Shown: positions 1-12,700 of the stretch, piece by piece
Layout of the letters: every line of letters starts with the position of its first letter
Numbering within the stretch: position 1 is the first letter of the stretch
Assembly (NCBI GenBank): GCA_018857735.1
Contig: JABMCL010002597.1
Coordinates: 167,501-231,500, forward strand
DNA length: 64,000 nucleotides
Reading direction: 5' to 3'
From: Alviniconcha marisindica
Lineage: Eukaryota > Mollusca > Gastropoda > Provannidae
Program-made: the position numbers and the translations under genes
The notes under the pieces: model-generated
The model's database searches: none
The model's input: only the letters and a program-made list of their open reading frames with translations
What the model was told of the DNA's origin: nothing

Positions 1-2590
1 TGAATTATGCACAGTTCAGACAAATTGTCGAAGCGCTTTCAAGTCTTTTGTATTATATGTTGTGTGGTATCTTTGCGTGTTTCGTAATTTGTGTCTTATT
101 TGTTCTGTCTGCAGCTGATAGTGTGTGATAAGCCTATAATGACTAACTCAGCGAAAACTGCATTGCCTAGTTTACTCCGGCCTTATAGACAATCTTAATA
201 TATCGATATAATCACGAGTAATATTTCCCTTTTGCACCAAATCGAAATTTCAAAATATGTTTTGCCCATGTTAGATGAAATGTGTGGCCAGCTTTTGTGC
301 AAATTTCAGCCATCTTTCTTCAGTGTTATGTCTGTCTCGAAAAGTCTGTGTCGTCTGCTTTTAGGCGACTGACCAGAACAACACTCACGTGAGCTGCAAT
401 AATGCAGACTAATCAGTTGTAAGAAATCTAGTCAAATTATATGGTACGATAAGCAGACAGTTGCAATGAACCAGAACTGTGTCACTCGGTTGTACTGCTA
501 CTGCTACAGTAAAAATGAGTAACAGAACTTAGAAGCCAAACCAGAGCTAATAGTAATAGTGCTAATACTGTAAATGTAATTAGCCTAATCAGTGCATCAG
601 TTGCAAGTTTAATCTGGCAGTTAATGTTACTGACTGAGCTTTACCCTTTAACACCGAGAGTGAGAAAGTAGAACAGATCTAGGGAAATGTATTCGCCAGT
701 GCCACATAAGGAAACAATAGTACACAGATGCTTTCCACAAAAATTGCCTTCTTCGGGTGTAAGAAGAGAAACGGACAACAAAAGAAGAAGGAAGCAAAGA
801 AGAGGACAGATAAGAAGGAGCTGATGTTAAGAATGAATTCGTACTGAAAGTGAGACTCATGATTATAACTGATTATTGTCACAGATTTTTTAATCAACGC
901 ATGTTACTGCAAGGGCAAGCCTGCACCCCAGAGTGACCTTTTATTCTGGATGCTTTACAATTCAAACTTAAAATGAACAAAAACTGAGATATATAATAAT
1001 ATATAATTATATACACAGCCTCATGTGTAGACGCCATGATCAGCAAACTGTAATGGCCAACCATCAACTCAAGCACTGAAGCAGTGCAGAAAGAAAACAA
1101 GATTATAGCAAGTTATATCATCTTCAGGGGTCGAAAACACTTTTTAGAACTTGAGCCAAACATGGTGCTCTGTCCACGGACAGCAATTTCTTTTGAGAAT
1201 TCTGGCCTAGCTGAATGTCTGCCCCTCGCGTCTAGCCTACTGCAGATTTCTGTGCAAGTGTGAAGGATAACATTATTAACCCACTTTGCCCCAGACTGCC
1301 CATCACCGCCCACTCTTTTTTCTTGCTGCACGACCCCAGACTGCCTGGTAGTAGTTGGCTAGCAGACGCTCCATACTAGCATCCCGGTTTACGCAAATAG
1401 GAACAGGATTCTCATGAGACTTGTAGCCGCATTTCTGCTATTGTTTACTACTTCCGGCGATGTCCTTTGTTTGAAGTTCGATGGACTTTGAGAGACGTGA
1501 ATTTTCAAAGTTGCAGGATGGACACAATAGATGCACAGAAATAAACAAAAGCCCTACTGTTAGCAATGGTGTCTGAGCTTCATCCTTTGAGATTTGAACT
1601 GCAAATTTGGCTCAGTCGCTGGGCACACTAACAAACTCGCTGAGCTCCATCTTTGGAGATTCACACTGGAAATTTTGCCAAGTCAGTTACCCCGTAGGAC
1701 CCAAAAAACTGACATTTACTGATTTAGATGCAGACATTTCTGGCTTGGGATATTTTTTTATAGATTTTTTTAAAAATGTTTTTTATTTCTGAGTGAAAAA
1801 AATCTAAACCTGTTGGATATACAAGAACAATGTATTTGCAAACTGGAGAAGAAGAAAAAATGAAGTGAGCTGAAACTTTTGTTTGGTGTTTATTATAATT
1901 ATTGAATTTTAAAGTTGTATACTGGAATCATTTGACAGTTACTTCCCTTCGCATGGGATTTCGTAATGAAAGGGCAGCGGCTGGTCCGGGGCTAAGTGGG
2001 CTAACAGCAGTATTTTCAATATCATCGAGCTTGAGACCCTCCATGGCAGGCATAATTTTTCACAGGTGTCTTGTTTAGTTGTTAGATTTGGCTGGTTTGT
2101 TGACCTTCTTGAGAAGGCATCCTGTTGCGAACCGGCTCAGTGCTAGTGGAAGGAACTGGTTCAGAACTATCATCATGACTCCGAACAAACAAGTTTTTTT
2201 TCTTTTCTGCGTCGTCTTTCACGACATGATGCTAAACTGCGAAATGTGACCGGTCCTGCGTGCAAGTGAACGGCAGGAAACTAGCAGCATGGCTGAAAAC
2301 TGACCTTGGCGGTGAACCACCGCTGACCTCATTCAGTGTCACTCATCCTGGCCTGGTAGAATATGTATCAGGAACGGGGCTAATGTGGTCTGTGAAGGTG
2401 ACTGCTTATTCTCTAGCAAGGTGGCTTTTTTTTACCCCACAGTTATCTCTCCATGTAATATATTGAGGAGGGTGATCACAATCCATCACCTTTGACCCGC
2501 CTCGGTTAGGGATGGTGGCTCCCTCTGCAGAATTGGAAGTCACCTTTTCCCAAGAGTGCTTAATGAGTCGCTTGTTTGCAAGGTTTGGGG
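1..2590. other. No recognisable gene
   Basis: This is AT-rich sequence with only short, unconvincing open frames and no recognised domain, RNA gene or repeat array. A CA-poor, A/T-rich composition and scattered stop codons in all frames argue for non-coding DNA. Confidence 0.6.
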
Positions 2591-2595
2591 CTGGT

Positions 2596-2597
2596 CC

Positions 2598-2638
<41 letters not shown>

Positions 2639-2676
2639 TGTAGTTGTTGTTGTTGCGGCTGCTGCTGCTGCTGCTG
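2596..2676 (+). repeat. Trinucleotide repeat (GTA)n-(GTT)n-(GCT)n
   Basis: A run of GTA triplets grades into GTT and then GCT triplets, a compound trinucleotide microsatellite. Confidence 0.95.
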
Positions 2677-2929
2677 TGATAACTGATGGTCAGATGATGA
2701 ATTCATACCATTCAGTGCTTGCCGCTAGGAGTAGTACTAAGTACTGATGCTAGTGAATCAGGTTGTTCTTGTTCACCCACACCTTTCTTCATGGTGGAAA
2801 AGATAAAGTAACGCCTTTCAGTTCTACGGTACTTCTAGGTGATTGTGATAGTGGGCCAGTGTTCACAGAAACTGATAGTGACACAGGGATAGCTGCCAGG
2901 CTTACTCAAGTTACTGTCACTAGTGTCAG

Positions 2930-4200
2930 TGTGACACACAAAGGCTGACACCTCGACACACCTCCAAGGGGCCCGGCGGGATGCATTAATTAAAATGTGT
3001 GACGTACTTTTCCGGTTCAGGCCTGCCTGTCTAGTTCACAAATTGTTCAGTAGTTCACTATCTAGTGTTCTGACAAATTGGATGCATTGTTCCGACAAAT
3101 TGTGTGTACTTGCATTATATTAATTAAAATGTGTGACATACCTGATGCTATTTTCCAATCCAGACCTGCCTGTCTAGTCCACAAATTGTTCAGTAGTTCA
3201 CTGTCTAGTGTTCTGACAAATTGGATGTATTGTTCCGACAAACTGTTTGTACTTGCATTAATTAAAATGTGTGACGTACTTGATGCTATTTTCCAATCCA
3301 GACCTGCCTGTCTAGTTCATAAATTGTTCAGTAGTTCACTATCTAGTGTTCTGCCAAATTGGATGTATTGCTCCGATCTGACAAATTGTTTGTACTTTTT
3401 CGGATAATTTGCAACAGTGGGGGCGGGGATAGCTCAGTGGTTAGAGCGCCGGACTCGTGATTGAAAGGTTGCGGGTTCGAATCCCTGCAGGAGCGGTGGG
3501 AGAATTTTCTTCTCCAGGGTCAACTTTCTGTACTGACTCTTATTTCGGTATCCGTTCCACCCCCCTGTTACCGCAGTAGCACGTAAAAGATCCCGGTCAT
3601 TCTGCCAAAAGTGCAGGTGGCAGGTTGCAGCTAAACACGCATACACCTTACGTATGTGGCTTTGCATGATGTGACATGGAGCATGGTTGTATGGTGTACA
3701 CAGAACTTGCGCCAAGACGGCTGCAGTTTCATGTGGCACCAGCCCTGCCAGCGCTGTAAGTACACCACTTCGGTGGATATTCAAAAAACGCACTATAAAA
3801 AGCTAGTCACTCACTCATGTAGAACCACATGTGAGCACAGTGAGTCTGCTCAAGAGAGCGGAGAATAGCGCTATATAAGTGACCATCAATCAACCAAACT
3901 GTGACACACAAAACCTGACACCTTTTAGGAGCCCGTGGGATGCATTAATTAAAATGTGTGATGTACTTGATGCTGTTTTCCAGTCCAGACTTGCCTCTTT
4001 AGTTCACAGGCTGTTTGTAGCGTTCTGATGAATTGTATTGTTCCGACAAATTGTTTGTGTTGTTCCGTTAATTTGCCACAGTGACACACAAAACCCAACA
4101 CCTTTAGGAGCCCAAGGGATGCATTAATTAAAATGTGTGGTGTACTTGATGCTGTTAAATTGTTTGTAGTGTTCTGACAAATTGTTTGTCTTGTTGAAAC
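2930..4200 (+). repeat. Tandem repeat with TTAATTAAAATGTGTGA signature, interrupted by SINE
   Basis: Units of about 135-180 bp carry GCATTAATTAAAATGTGTGA, TTCCAATCCAGACCTGCC and TTCTGACAAATTG. Copies lie at about 2985, 3120 and 3258, then resume after the SINE at 3942 and 4122. Several units begin with a GTGACACACAAA motif. The SINE at 3420-3896 interrupts the array. Confidence 0.85.
3420..3896 (+). mobile_element. tRNA-derived SINE
   Basis: The head resembles a tRNA gene: an A box TAGCTCAGTGG at 3430-3440 and a perfect B box GGTTCGAATCC at 3474-3484 form an internal RNA polymerase III promoter. The anticodon stem does not pair well, so this is not a functional tRNA. The body runs to a tail ending in CATCAATCAACC. 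Flanking AACAGTG (3413-3419) and AACTGTG (3897-3903) look like a 7-bp target duplication with one mismatch. The uninterrupted homologous site ATTTGCCACAGTGACACAC is visible at about 4071 in the same tandem array. Confidence 0.85.
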
Positions 4201-4329
4201 AAATTGTACTGTATTGTTCCAATAATTAGACTCCAGGGAGTAGGAGTGGGAAATGAATGGGGGGGGGGGGGGAGAAGTTCTGAAACATCCTGTCACTTTT
4301 CATGCCATTTCCAGGTCCCTTAACTCCTG

Positions 4330-5620
4330 TAGCAGCTGTTGCTGCTGACATTAGGAGTGTGATGCCTTGGCCTTGACCTTGGTGCAGCTGCAGTTTCCTG
4401 TTAGTGTTAGGCATGACCTTTTGAAAAAAAGTTCCCCAGGGACCCCGGAAAAAAATGTGATAGCATACCTGTCAACCCGTACAGTTTACCGGTATAAAAA
4501 ATTTAAAAAATAATTATTTTGGGGGGATATGGCCATATTGGAAAATGGATACAGGAAAACGTAATTTTTTATGAGATTTTGTTGTTGTTTTAAACTGAGC
4601 AAAAAGACTGAAAAACTGTCGAATGAGCAGCCGACGCATGCCATCGCCAAATGCACGCTGACTGGCCTAGAGGCTAAGAAATCTCGTCGGAAGTGAGATT
4701 TGAAGTCGTGCATGCATATTTAGCGTAACATTGCTTCTTCCTTCCTCTGCCACACATGCTGGTTGGAATTCAAAATGCTACTGCCACCAGCGGAAAAAAC
4801 AAAAGGTCCCAGCCTGCATATGGGAAATACAGGTTCACAAACACTGGACTAAGTTTTACTCCCAAAAGGGGTTGACAGCTGTGTGATAGGGAGTAGGCCC
4901 ACTGACACTCTTTAGTTTTTAAAGTTAAACGATTCAGTGATGGGGATCCCCGGATTGCCACCGCTTGCAGCTCTAAATGTGCGGTGGTCTGGTCGTAGAG
5001 TGTGACGCCTTGGCCTTGGTCTTGGTGCAGCTGCAGTTTTTCTTGTTAAACTTCCCAGGGTATCCTGGAAAAACAACAACATGTAATAATGAGCAGGCCC
5101 ACTGAGCCTCTTACTCTTAGTTTAAGTTAAACTTGAGTTTACGTTAAATTTGAGTAAGTTAAACTGTTAAAGGATTCGGTGATGGGGATCCCTGGGTGCG
5201 GTGGTCTGGTCGTAGAGTGTGACACCTTGGCCTTGGTGCAGATGTGGTTTCCTGTTGAACTTGACCTTTTGAACAGAGTTCCCCAGGGATCCCGGAAAAA
5301 GATGTGATGATAGGGAGTAAGCCCACTGACCCTCTTTAGTTTAAGTTAAACGATTCAATGATGGGGATCCCCGGATTGCCACCGCTTGCAGCTCTTAATG
5401 TGCGGTAGTCTGGTCGTAGAGTGTGACGCCTTGGCCTTGGTCTTGGTGCAACTGCGGTTTCCTGTTAAACTTGACCTTTTGAACGAAGCTCTCCCAGGGA
5501 TCCCAGAAAAAGATGTGATAATAGGGAGTAGGCCCACTGACCCTCTTTAAATTAATGGGTTCGGTGATGGGGATCCCAGGATCGCCACTCCTTGCAGTTC
5601 TAAATGTATGGCAGCTGTGG
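4330..5620 (+). repeat. ~200-bp tandem repeat (GTGATGGGGATCCC signature)
   Basis: At least four diverged copies of a unit of about 200 bp carry GTGATGGGGATCCC, GGTCTGGTCGTAGAGTGTGA and CCTTGGCCTTGGT. Full copies start near 4938, 5180 and 5359, with partial copies at about 4360 and 5565. The stretch at 4460-4870 between them is unrelated and has no recognised content. Confidence 0.85.
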
Positions 5621-5627
5621 CTAAAAT

Positions 5628-5675
5628 GTACATATATATATATATGTATATGTATATATGTATATATATATATGT
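5628..5675 (+). repeat. (TA)n/(TATG)n microsatellite
   Basis: Alternating TATATA and TATGTA tract. Confidence 0.9.
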
Positions 5676-6109
5676 GCTGACCTGCATGTAGGCATGCCCT
5701 TCGCTGGCCCTGTATCTGAGTCAGTGGCCAAGGTTAACCCAATAACAGGCACACTGCCACTGGAAGTGTGCCCACAAACTAGGACACAAAGACTGATAGA
5801 ACCAGTGTGTGAACTTAAAGCGGCAGTCACTGACCTCACAGTTCACCTTTCATGATAACCATAAGTTATGTAATCACGTAATGCTAACAGAATACAGTAC
5901 AAGCAGATTGCTGTGTCTGATGGCCTTGACCTTATTTTGACCAGAATTCAAGGTCACATTTGTGTTAAACGTTAGTCAGTTAGATATAAACAGCCAATAA
6001 AAAAAAAAAAAAAAAACTTGTATGATGTAGTATATCTTACGATGGGTACATAAGATCATTAATGTACAATATGCTTTGTCCGTGTGATTTGGAGGTGTTT
6101 TAACAGAGA

Positions 6110-6665
6110 AAATCAGCATGCCTTAGCTGCATTGTAGTAGATGTGTTTACTATAGTCTTAACTGCAGTGTAGTGGCTGTTTTTACTATAGTCTTTTCTGC
6201 AGTATAGTGGCTGTGTTTACTATAGTCTTAACTGCAGTGTAGTGGCTGTGTTTACTATAGTCTTAGCTGCAGTGTAGTGGCTGTGTTTACTATAGTCTTA
6301 GCTGCAGCATAGTGGCTGTGTTTACTATAGACTTAGCTGCAGTGTAGTAGATGTGTTAACTATAGTCTTAACTGCAGTGTAGTGGCTGTGTTTATTATAG
6401 TCTTAACTGCAGCGTAGTGGCTGTGTTTACTATAGTCTTCGCTGCAGTGTAGTAAATGTGTTAACTATAGTGTTAGCTGCAGTGCAGTGGATGCGTTTAC
6501 TATAGTGTTAGCTGCAGTGTAGTAGATGTGTTTACTATAGTCTTCGCTGCAGCATAGTGGCTGTGTTTACTATAGTCTTAGCTGCAGTGTAGTAAATGTG
6601 TTAACTATAGTCTTAGCTGCGGTGTAGTGGCTGTGTTTACTATAGTCTTAGGTGCAGCGTAGTGG
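6110..6665 (+). repeat. 35-bp minisatellite (CTGCAGTGTAGTGGCTGTG)
   Basis: About 15 copies of a 35-bp unit with the signature TTTACTATAGTCTTAGCTGC occur head to tail. Most units contain CTGCAG. Confidence 0.95.
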
Positions 6666-7084
6666 GGGGGTGCGATCCTCAGTGGGGGTGGGAGCATTGA
6701 GTAAATGTGATATGCCGTAGGTCATATCATCCTCAGGGGCACCACCCCCAGGCACTATCAGCTCAGATAACAATTCAGCCCAAGAAGGAATGTATGCAGG
6801 AAGGACGTTCACCTGCACACCACAGTCTATTTCTCAGTGAAAGGTCAACAGCGCTGGTCACTTGTGTAGTGTGGTAGTGTCGACAAGGGCGACCAGACTG
6901 GAATTTTATGTGTAGCACAGTACTTGCAAAGTTTGGAGAAGGAAAAAAAAATGTCTTTACTGACATCCTGGGATCAGTCCCATGAATACAGGGCACAGGT
7001 GAGATTTGTGGCTGTGTTTGCACTGACACACATCGGCATAACTGTGTTGCTCAAACCTAAGCCAACTCTTCCAAGCTTCATGTG

Positions 7085-7130
7085 TTTGTGTGTGACTGTG
7101 TGAGAGAGAGAGAGAAGGAGAGAGAGAGGG
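7085..7130 (+). repeat. (GA)n microsatellite
   Basis: Interrupted GAGAGA tract. Confidence 0.8.
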
Positions 7131-7459
7131 GGGAGTAAAAGAATGGGAAATTGTTTTGATCTGGGATTAAAAACAAACAAACAGGAAGTTGTTTTGATCT
7201 AACATACTTGTATTTAATTTGAGGATTGAGGATGGGTGCGGAGAAATACTTGTTTGATTCTTCTTTGTTGACCTTGTGGTGTCATGTCCTCTTTTTTTGG
7301 TGGCATTTTCTGCCTGTGAAGTGTGATGTGAAAGCGTTTGTACTGTGGCCACAGCTTGTGGCATAGACAGAAGGTTGGCTTTAAAAACATACTTGGAGTG
7401 GATGCGCAGCATGTAGTGTTACTGATAATAATTATGTTGGAGTCTTTGACTCCAGGTGA

Positions 7460-9520
7460 CATTAAATTTGAAATGTGAACCGGTAGCTGGTGAACAGTTT
7501 TGATGTCAGAGAGGCATTGAAAACTTGATATTTTTGTTTCACACCAGGTGACATTGAACTTTGAGATGTGGCCAGTAGCTGGTGAACATGTTTGATGTCA
7601 GATGGTGGTGAACATGTTTGATGTCAAACGGGCTAAAAAAAAATGATGTGTAGCTGGTGAACATGTTTGGTGTCAGACAGGCATGGAAATAGATCATATT
7701 TATGTTTGACACCAGATGACATTGAATTTGAAATGTGGACTGGTAGCTGGTGAACATGTTTGATGTCACTTGTCAGATGCCAGTGAACATGTTTGATGTC
7801 AGATGCTGGTGAATATGTTTCATGTCAAATGGGCTCCAAAAAATGACGTGTAGCTGGTGAACATGTTTGATGTCAGACAGGCATAGAAATAGATCATATT
7901 TATGTTTGACACCGTGTGACATTGAATTTGAAATGTGGACCGGTAGCTGGTTAACATGTTTGATGTCAGATGGTGGTGAACATGTTTGATGTCAGATGAT
8001 GGTGAACATGTTTGATTTCAGATGGGCTCAAGAACAACAAAAATTATATGTAATTGGTGAACATGTTTGATGTCGGACAGGTTTGGAAATTGATGATATT
8101 TATGTTTGACACCAAGTGACATTGAATTTGAAATGTGGACCGGTAGCTGGTTAACATGTTTGATGTCAGATGGTGGTGAATATGTTTGATATCTGATGGG
8201 CTTAAAAAAAAAGAAAAAAAAAGAAAAAAGAATGATGTGCAGCTGGTGAGCATGTTTGATGTCGGACAGGTTTGAACATTGATGATATTTATGTTTGACA
8301 CCAAGCGACATTCAATTTGAAATGTGGACTGGTAGCTGGTGAACATGTTTGATGTCAGATGGGCTTCAAAAAACTGTGTAGCTGGTGAACATGTTCGATG
8401 TCACACAGGCATGGAAATTGATGATCTCTATGTTTGACACCAAGTGACAAAAAACAAAACAACAACAACAACAAAACCAGCGTGTAGCTGGTGAACATGT
8501 TTGATGTCAGATGGGCTCAAAAAACCAGCGTGTAGCTGGTGAACATGTTTGATGTCAGATGGGCTAAAAAAAACAGCGTGTAGCTGGTGAACATGTTTGA
8601 TGTCAGATGGTGGTGAACATGTTTGATGTCAGATGGGCTGAAGAAAACAACATGTAGCTGGTGAACATGTTTGATGTCAGATGGGCTCAAAAAACCAGCG
8701 TGTAGCTGGTGAACATGTTTGATGTCAGATGGTGGTGAACATGTTTGATGTCAGATGGGCTCAAGAAAACAGCATGTAGCTGGTGAACATGTTTGATGTC
8801 AGATGGTGGTAAACATGTTTGATGTCAGATGGGCTAAAAAACAGCTGTAGCTGGTGAACATGTTTGATGTCAGATGGGGTGAACATTTTGATGTCAGAGG
8901 CTCAGAAAACAGCTGTAGCTGGTGAACATGTTTGATGTCAGATGGTGGTGAACATGTTTGATGTCAGATGGGCTCAAGAAAACAGCGTGTAGCTGGTGAA
9001 CATGTTTGATGTCAGATGGTGGTGAACATGTTTGATGTCAGAGGGCTCAAAAAACAGCTGTAGCTGGTGAACATGTTTGATGTCAGATGGTGGTGAACAT
9101 GTTTGATGTCAGATGGGCTCAAGAAAACAGCTGTAGCTGGTGAACATGTTTGATGTCAGATGGTGGTGAACATGTTTGATGTCAGATGGGCTCAAAAAAC
9201 AGCTGTAGCTGGTGAACATGTTTGATGTCAGATGGTGGTGAACATTTTGATGTCAGAGGGCTCAAAAAACAGCTGTAGCTGGTGAACATGTTTGATGTCA
9301 GATGGTGGTGAACATGTTTGATGTCAGATGGGCTCAAGAAAACAGCGTGTAGCTGGTGAACATGTTTGATGTCAGATGGTGGTGAACATGTTTGATGTCA
9401 GATGGGCTCAAGAAAACAGCGTGTAGCTGGTGAACATGTTTGATGTCAGATGGTGGTGAACATGTTTGATGTCAGAGGGGCTCAAAAAACAGCCTGTAGT
9501 TGGTGAACATGTTTGATGTC
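7460..9520 (+). repeat. Complex minisatellite (GGTGAACATGTTTGATGTCA)
   Basis: About 2 kb of tandem units are built on GGTGAACATGTTTGATGTCA. The left part has long units of about 180-200 bp that include TTTATGTTTGACACCA and GAATTTGAAATGTGGAC. The right part (from about 8480) is a homogenised dimer: one sub-unit begins TAGCTGGTGAAC, the other TGGTGGTGAAC, and they are separated by GGGCTCAAAAAACAGC. Reverse-strand open frames here are repeat artefacts. Confidence 0.95.
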
Positions 9521-9609
9521 AGATGGGCATGGGGAAAAAACCTGTTGTCTGTGGGCACATTTGATATCAGATGGGCAGTGGAACAAGCTTGCAGTTCTGT
9601 GGGAGAGAG

Positions 9610-9794
9610 TTTGAGCAGCGAAGTATCATTGGCTGGAGCTGCCACAAGTATCCTTTTTGTCACGATAAACACGTGTTTGTTGCGACAAACATATATTTGT
9701 CACGACAAAACACGTCTTTTGTTGTGACCAAAGTATGCTTGCAACAAAAAGGATACTTGTGGCAGCTGCCACCAATGATACTTCGATGCTTAAA
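9610..9794. mobile_element. Foldback / MITE-like inverted repeat
   Basis: Arms at 9610-9660 and 9744-9794 are inverted copies of about 51 bp with roughly five mismatches. Both contain the AAGTATCATTGG and GCCACAAGTATCC motifs in opposite orientation. The 83-bp loop holds further palindromes of the TTTGTCACGACAAA type. No target duplication was seen, so it may be a foldback element or an expanded hairpin. Confidence 0.75.
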
Positions 9795-10025
9795 AACAAA
9801 AGTTTTGTCACAACAAAATATTATTATGAAAAAATTATGTTTGTCGCGACAAGTTTTGTTGCGACAAGCCTACTTTATCGTGAAAAAATATGTGTTTTGT
9901 CGTGACAAACGTGTTTGTCACGACAAAAGTTTTGTCGTGACCAAAGTATTTGTTGCCACAAGCATATTTTTGTCACGACAAAAGACGTGTTTTGTCAAGA
10001 CAAATGTGCGTTTGTCATGACAAAC
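9655..10025. repeat. Cluster of TTTGTCGTGACAAA palindromes
   Basis: About a dozen near-copies of a 12-14-bp palindrome (TTGTCGTGACAA, TTGTCGCGACAA, TTGTCACGACAA, TTGTCATGACAA) are spaced by a few to about 25 bases, many separated by ACGTGT or AGT. The array starts inside the inverted repeat and ends at 10025. Confidence 0.85.
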
Positions 10026-10029
10026 TCAG

Positions 10030-11045
10030 ATGACACTACTGCTAATTTAACAAAGTACAGCCAAGCTTTGGGTCAAACAGCATCTGCAGGCTTGAAGTAC
10101 TGTTCAGCATTTTCATTAACCCTTTCACTGCTGTGCTTGCCACACCGTCATGCGAAAAGTGACCAATAAAAGTGTCAAATTTGGGATGATTACAGCTTCG
10201 CATGAGGACAGGACTTCTACCAAAATTCACAGTATCAAAAGTAGAGTTGTTATAGGCCCATCAAATATGCTGCTTGCAGGTGTGTATGCGTGCACTTTTC
10301 AGCCCAGACGATTTAGAAGCCAGGGCAGTTAAGCAGTTAAATATAGTCTGGCTGGGGTTGTAGCTAAAAGTTGTTCTGTTTTTAAAGCTGTAATGATGAT
10401 AGAATCTTTATCAGTTTCACAATGAATTGAAGAATCAGGTTATGTGGAACTTTTATATGAGTGAGTGTTTTTGTAGTTCGGTTTAATGGCAGGTATTTCT
10501 GTGCTCCTCCCCCCCCCCCCCCCCCCCCAACACCTTTTTTTTTAAACACTAAATTTATTTGATCATTCAATCAATGGCCAGATGCGGCAGATTTTGATGT
10601 TTGTAGGATTTCTGTTAACAAGTTAGTTCCAAAATTATTTAAAACTTTTTTTGGGGGGGGGGGGGGGGACCAGCACCTGCAGGCCAGACCAGAATATTGG
10701 ACTGAAAGGTTCACCGTTAACCCTTTCATTGCTAAAGTTGCCAAGTAGTGACTTGTAGCAAGAACGCCAGTGTTGCCTGGCAGCGACTTTTAGCAAGAAC
10801 GCCAGTGTCGCCTGTCAGCGACTTGGGTCAGCGGAGTTACTAAACCTCTTGAATCTTTTGTGAATGAAGCCACATGTGGTCCCAAAGCCAGGCAGGTGAC
10901 GAAAAAAGACCAGCTTTCATTGGGCACTGAAATCTCTTTGTCTTTGTTCGATTTTTACTGCGTTTTCAATACTTTTCTGACCTGAGAAAATGGCTTGCAC
11001 TTTGTAAGTAAGCTGTTCCTCACACGCACCTGTCCATTACAGTAC
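10030..11045. other. No recognisable gene; homopolymer tracts
   Basis: Non-coding sequence contains a poly-C run at about 10507-10528, a poly-G run at about 10652-10668 and a short duplicated motif, AGCAAGAACGCCAGTGT, at 10760-10815. Confidence 0.6.
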
Positions 11046-11046
11046 G

Positions 11047-11550
11047 GAGCAGGCAATGCGCATGGTTATGGATGATCAGTCGCCCAATGTGCTCACTGCT
11101 GACAGTGGCGGTGCAGGCAATGCGCATAGTTATGGATGATCAGTCGCCCAATGTGCTCACTGCTGACAGTGGCGGAGCAGGCAATGCGATGTTATGGATG
11201 ATCATCGCCGATGTGCTACTGCTGACATGCGGTGCAGGCAATGCAGCATGGTATGGATATCATCGCCCAATGTGCCACTGCTGACAGTGGTGGAGCAGGC
11301 AATGCGCATGGTTATGGATGATCAGTCGCCCGATGTGCTCACTGCTGACAGTGGCGGTGCAGGCAATGCGCATGGTTATGGATGATCAGTCGCCCGATGT
11401 GCTCACTGCTGACAGTGGCGGTGCAGGCAATGCGCATGATTATGGATGATCAGTCGCCCAATGTGCTCACTGCTGACAGTGGCGGTGCAGGCAATGCGCA
11501 TGGTTATGGATGATCAGTCGCCCAATGTGCTCACTGCTGACAGTGGCGGT
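11047..11550 (+). repeat. 64-bp minisatellite (GATGATCAGTCGCCCAATGT)
   Basis: About eight head-to-tail units of 64 bp carry GCAGGCAATGCGCATGG and GTGCTCACTGCTGACAGT. Two internal units (11180-11290) are decayed by small deletions. Confidence 0.95.
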
Positions 11551-11554
11551 GGTT

Positions 11555-12460
11555 CAGTTTGAGATTTTTGTTGTTAACTTAATTGCGAGTGAATTGTAAA
11601 CAAATTAAGCAAAAACACCAAACACGTACATTCCACCAGCTCTGTGACATCAGAATCAAACTTTATATCTCAAAAATGAACCGGCTCCATTGGATTGCCT
11701 TTACATTTTGATGCATAGATGCATAAAATTGGAATCGATACAGCAGTTAAAGTAGGTAGGTAATGTCTAATGATCAGCAATGTAGCAGTAGCACTCACGC
11801 ACTCATGCACAGCTGGTTTCCAGGTATGCGCTGCTGGCGATGAAAGGGTTGAAGGCATTATCTTAATAGCATCGACGGGTGCTTTGTTTTTAGCTTCCAG
11901 ACTAATGAATAATAACATGTGCTGTCAAATTTCATTTACTAATTAATATTATCTTTATCACTAATATTACATCAGTGTTATTACAGCTGCTAAAGTTCCA
12001 GTGTTTGTTCAGTGACGTGGTGATATTGTGTGTTTATCGGCAGGCTTTCCTGCATTGAACCTTTCAGTTTATGGCCTTGCCTGTCAGGCGTTGGGATCAC
12101 TGTAATCGAGTTGGCGGGCTGAACTCCACTGTCAGTGATGAGTATATTATATATTTATATGTATATATATGTAGTGTGCAGTGTTATTCTGCTTTGTAAT
12201 CCCAAACCACACTCACAGAATTTATTTGCATCCAACCACCAACTGTACAAAGACGCAGAAACATTTCGAAACTATGCACTTGTAATGGTTGATAATTTTT
12301 AAATGAGAGTGCGTGCTGCTATTGTTCAAAAATGTTTGAGAGTGAAGCACACAAACGGATAAAACTGCGTGCTGTGTGCACATTTTTAACAACTCGGCCT
12401 TTCCCTCAGCAAAATGTTTAGTTTTGCAGGCAACATGTCGACAGAGGGGCAGCTGTTTTA
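11555..12460. other. No recognisable gene
   Basis: AT-rich unique-looking sequence; a short (TA)n tract occurs at about 12141-12172. No domain or RNA gene was recognised. Confidence 0.55.
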
Positions 12461-12461
12461 C

Positions 12462-12700
12462 ATGAAAGAATGACACGAAAGGATCAGACTTGATTGATCA
12501 ATAATATAATGTTGTTCTCCCATAGGTGATAAATGTGCAAGTGTGACCTGTTACTGTGTTAGGCTTAAGAATGAGAATACATGAAAGAATGACACAAAGG
12601 ATCAGACTTGATTGATCAATAATATAATGTTGTTCTCCCATAGGTGATAAATGTTCAACTCTTCAAGTGTGACCTGTTAGGTTTAAGCATGAGGTGACAT
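12462..12700 (+). repeat. Direct duplication (~118 bp x2)
   Basis: Two near-identical copies begin ATGAAAGAATGACACGAAAG (12462) and ATGAAAGAATGACACAAAGG (12581). They share GATTGATCAATAATATAATG and GTTCTCCCATAGGTGATAAA. Confidence 0.95.

Noticed and set aside
3424..3496. Functional tRNA gene
   Set aside because: A and B boxes are present but the anticodon and acceptor stems do not pair, and the sequence continues into a SINE body with a target duplication.
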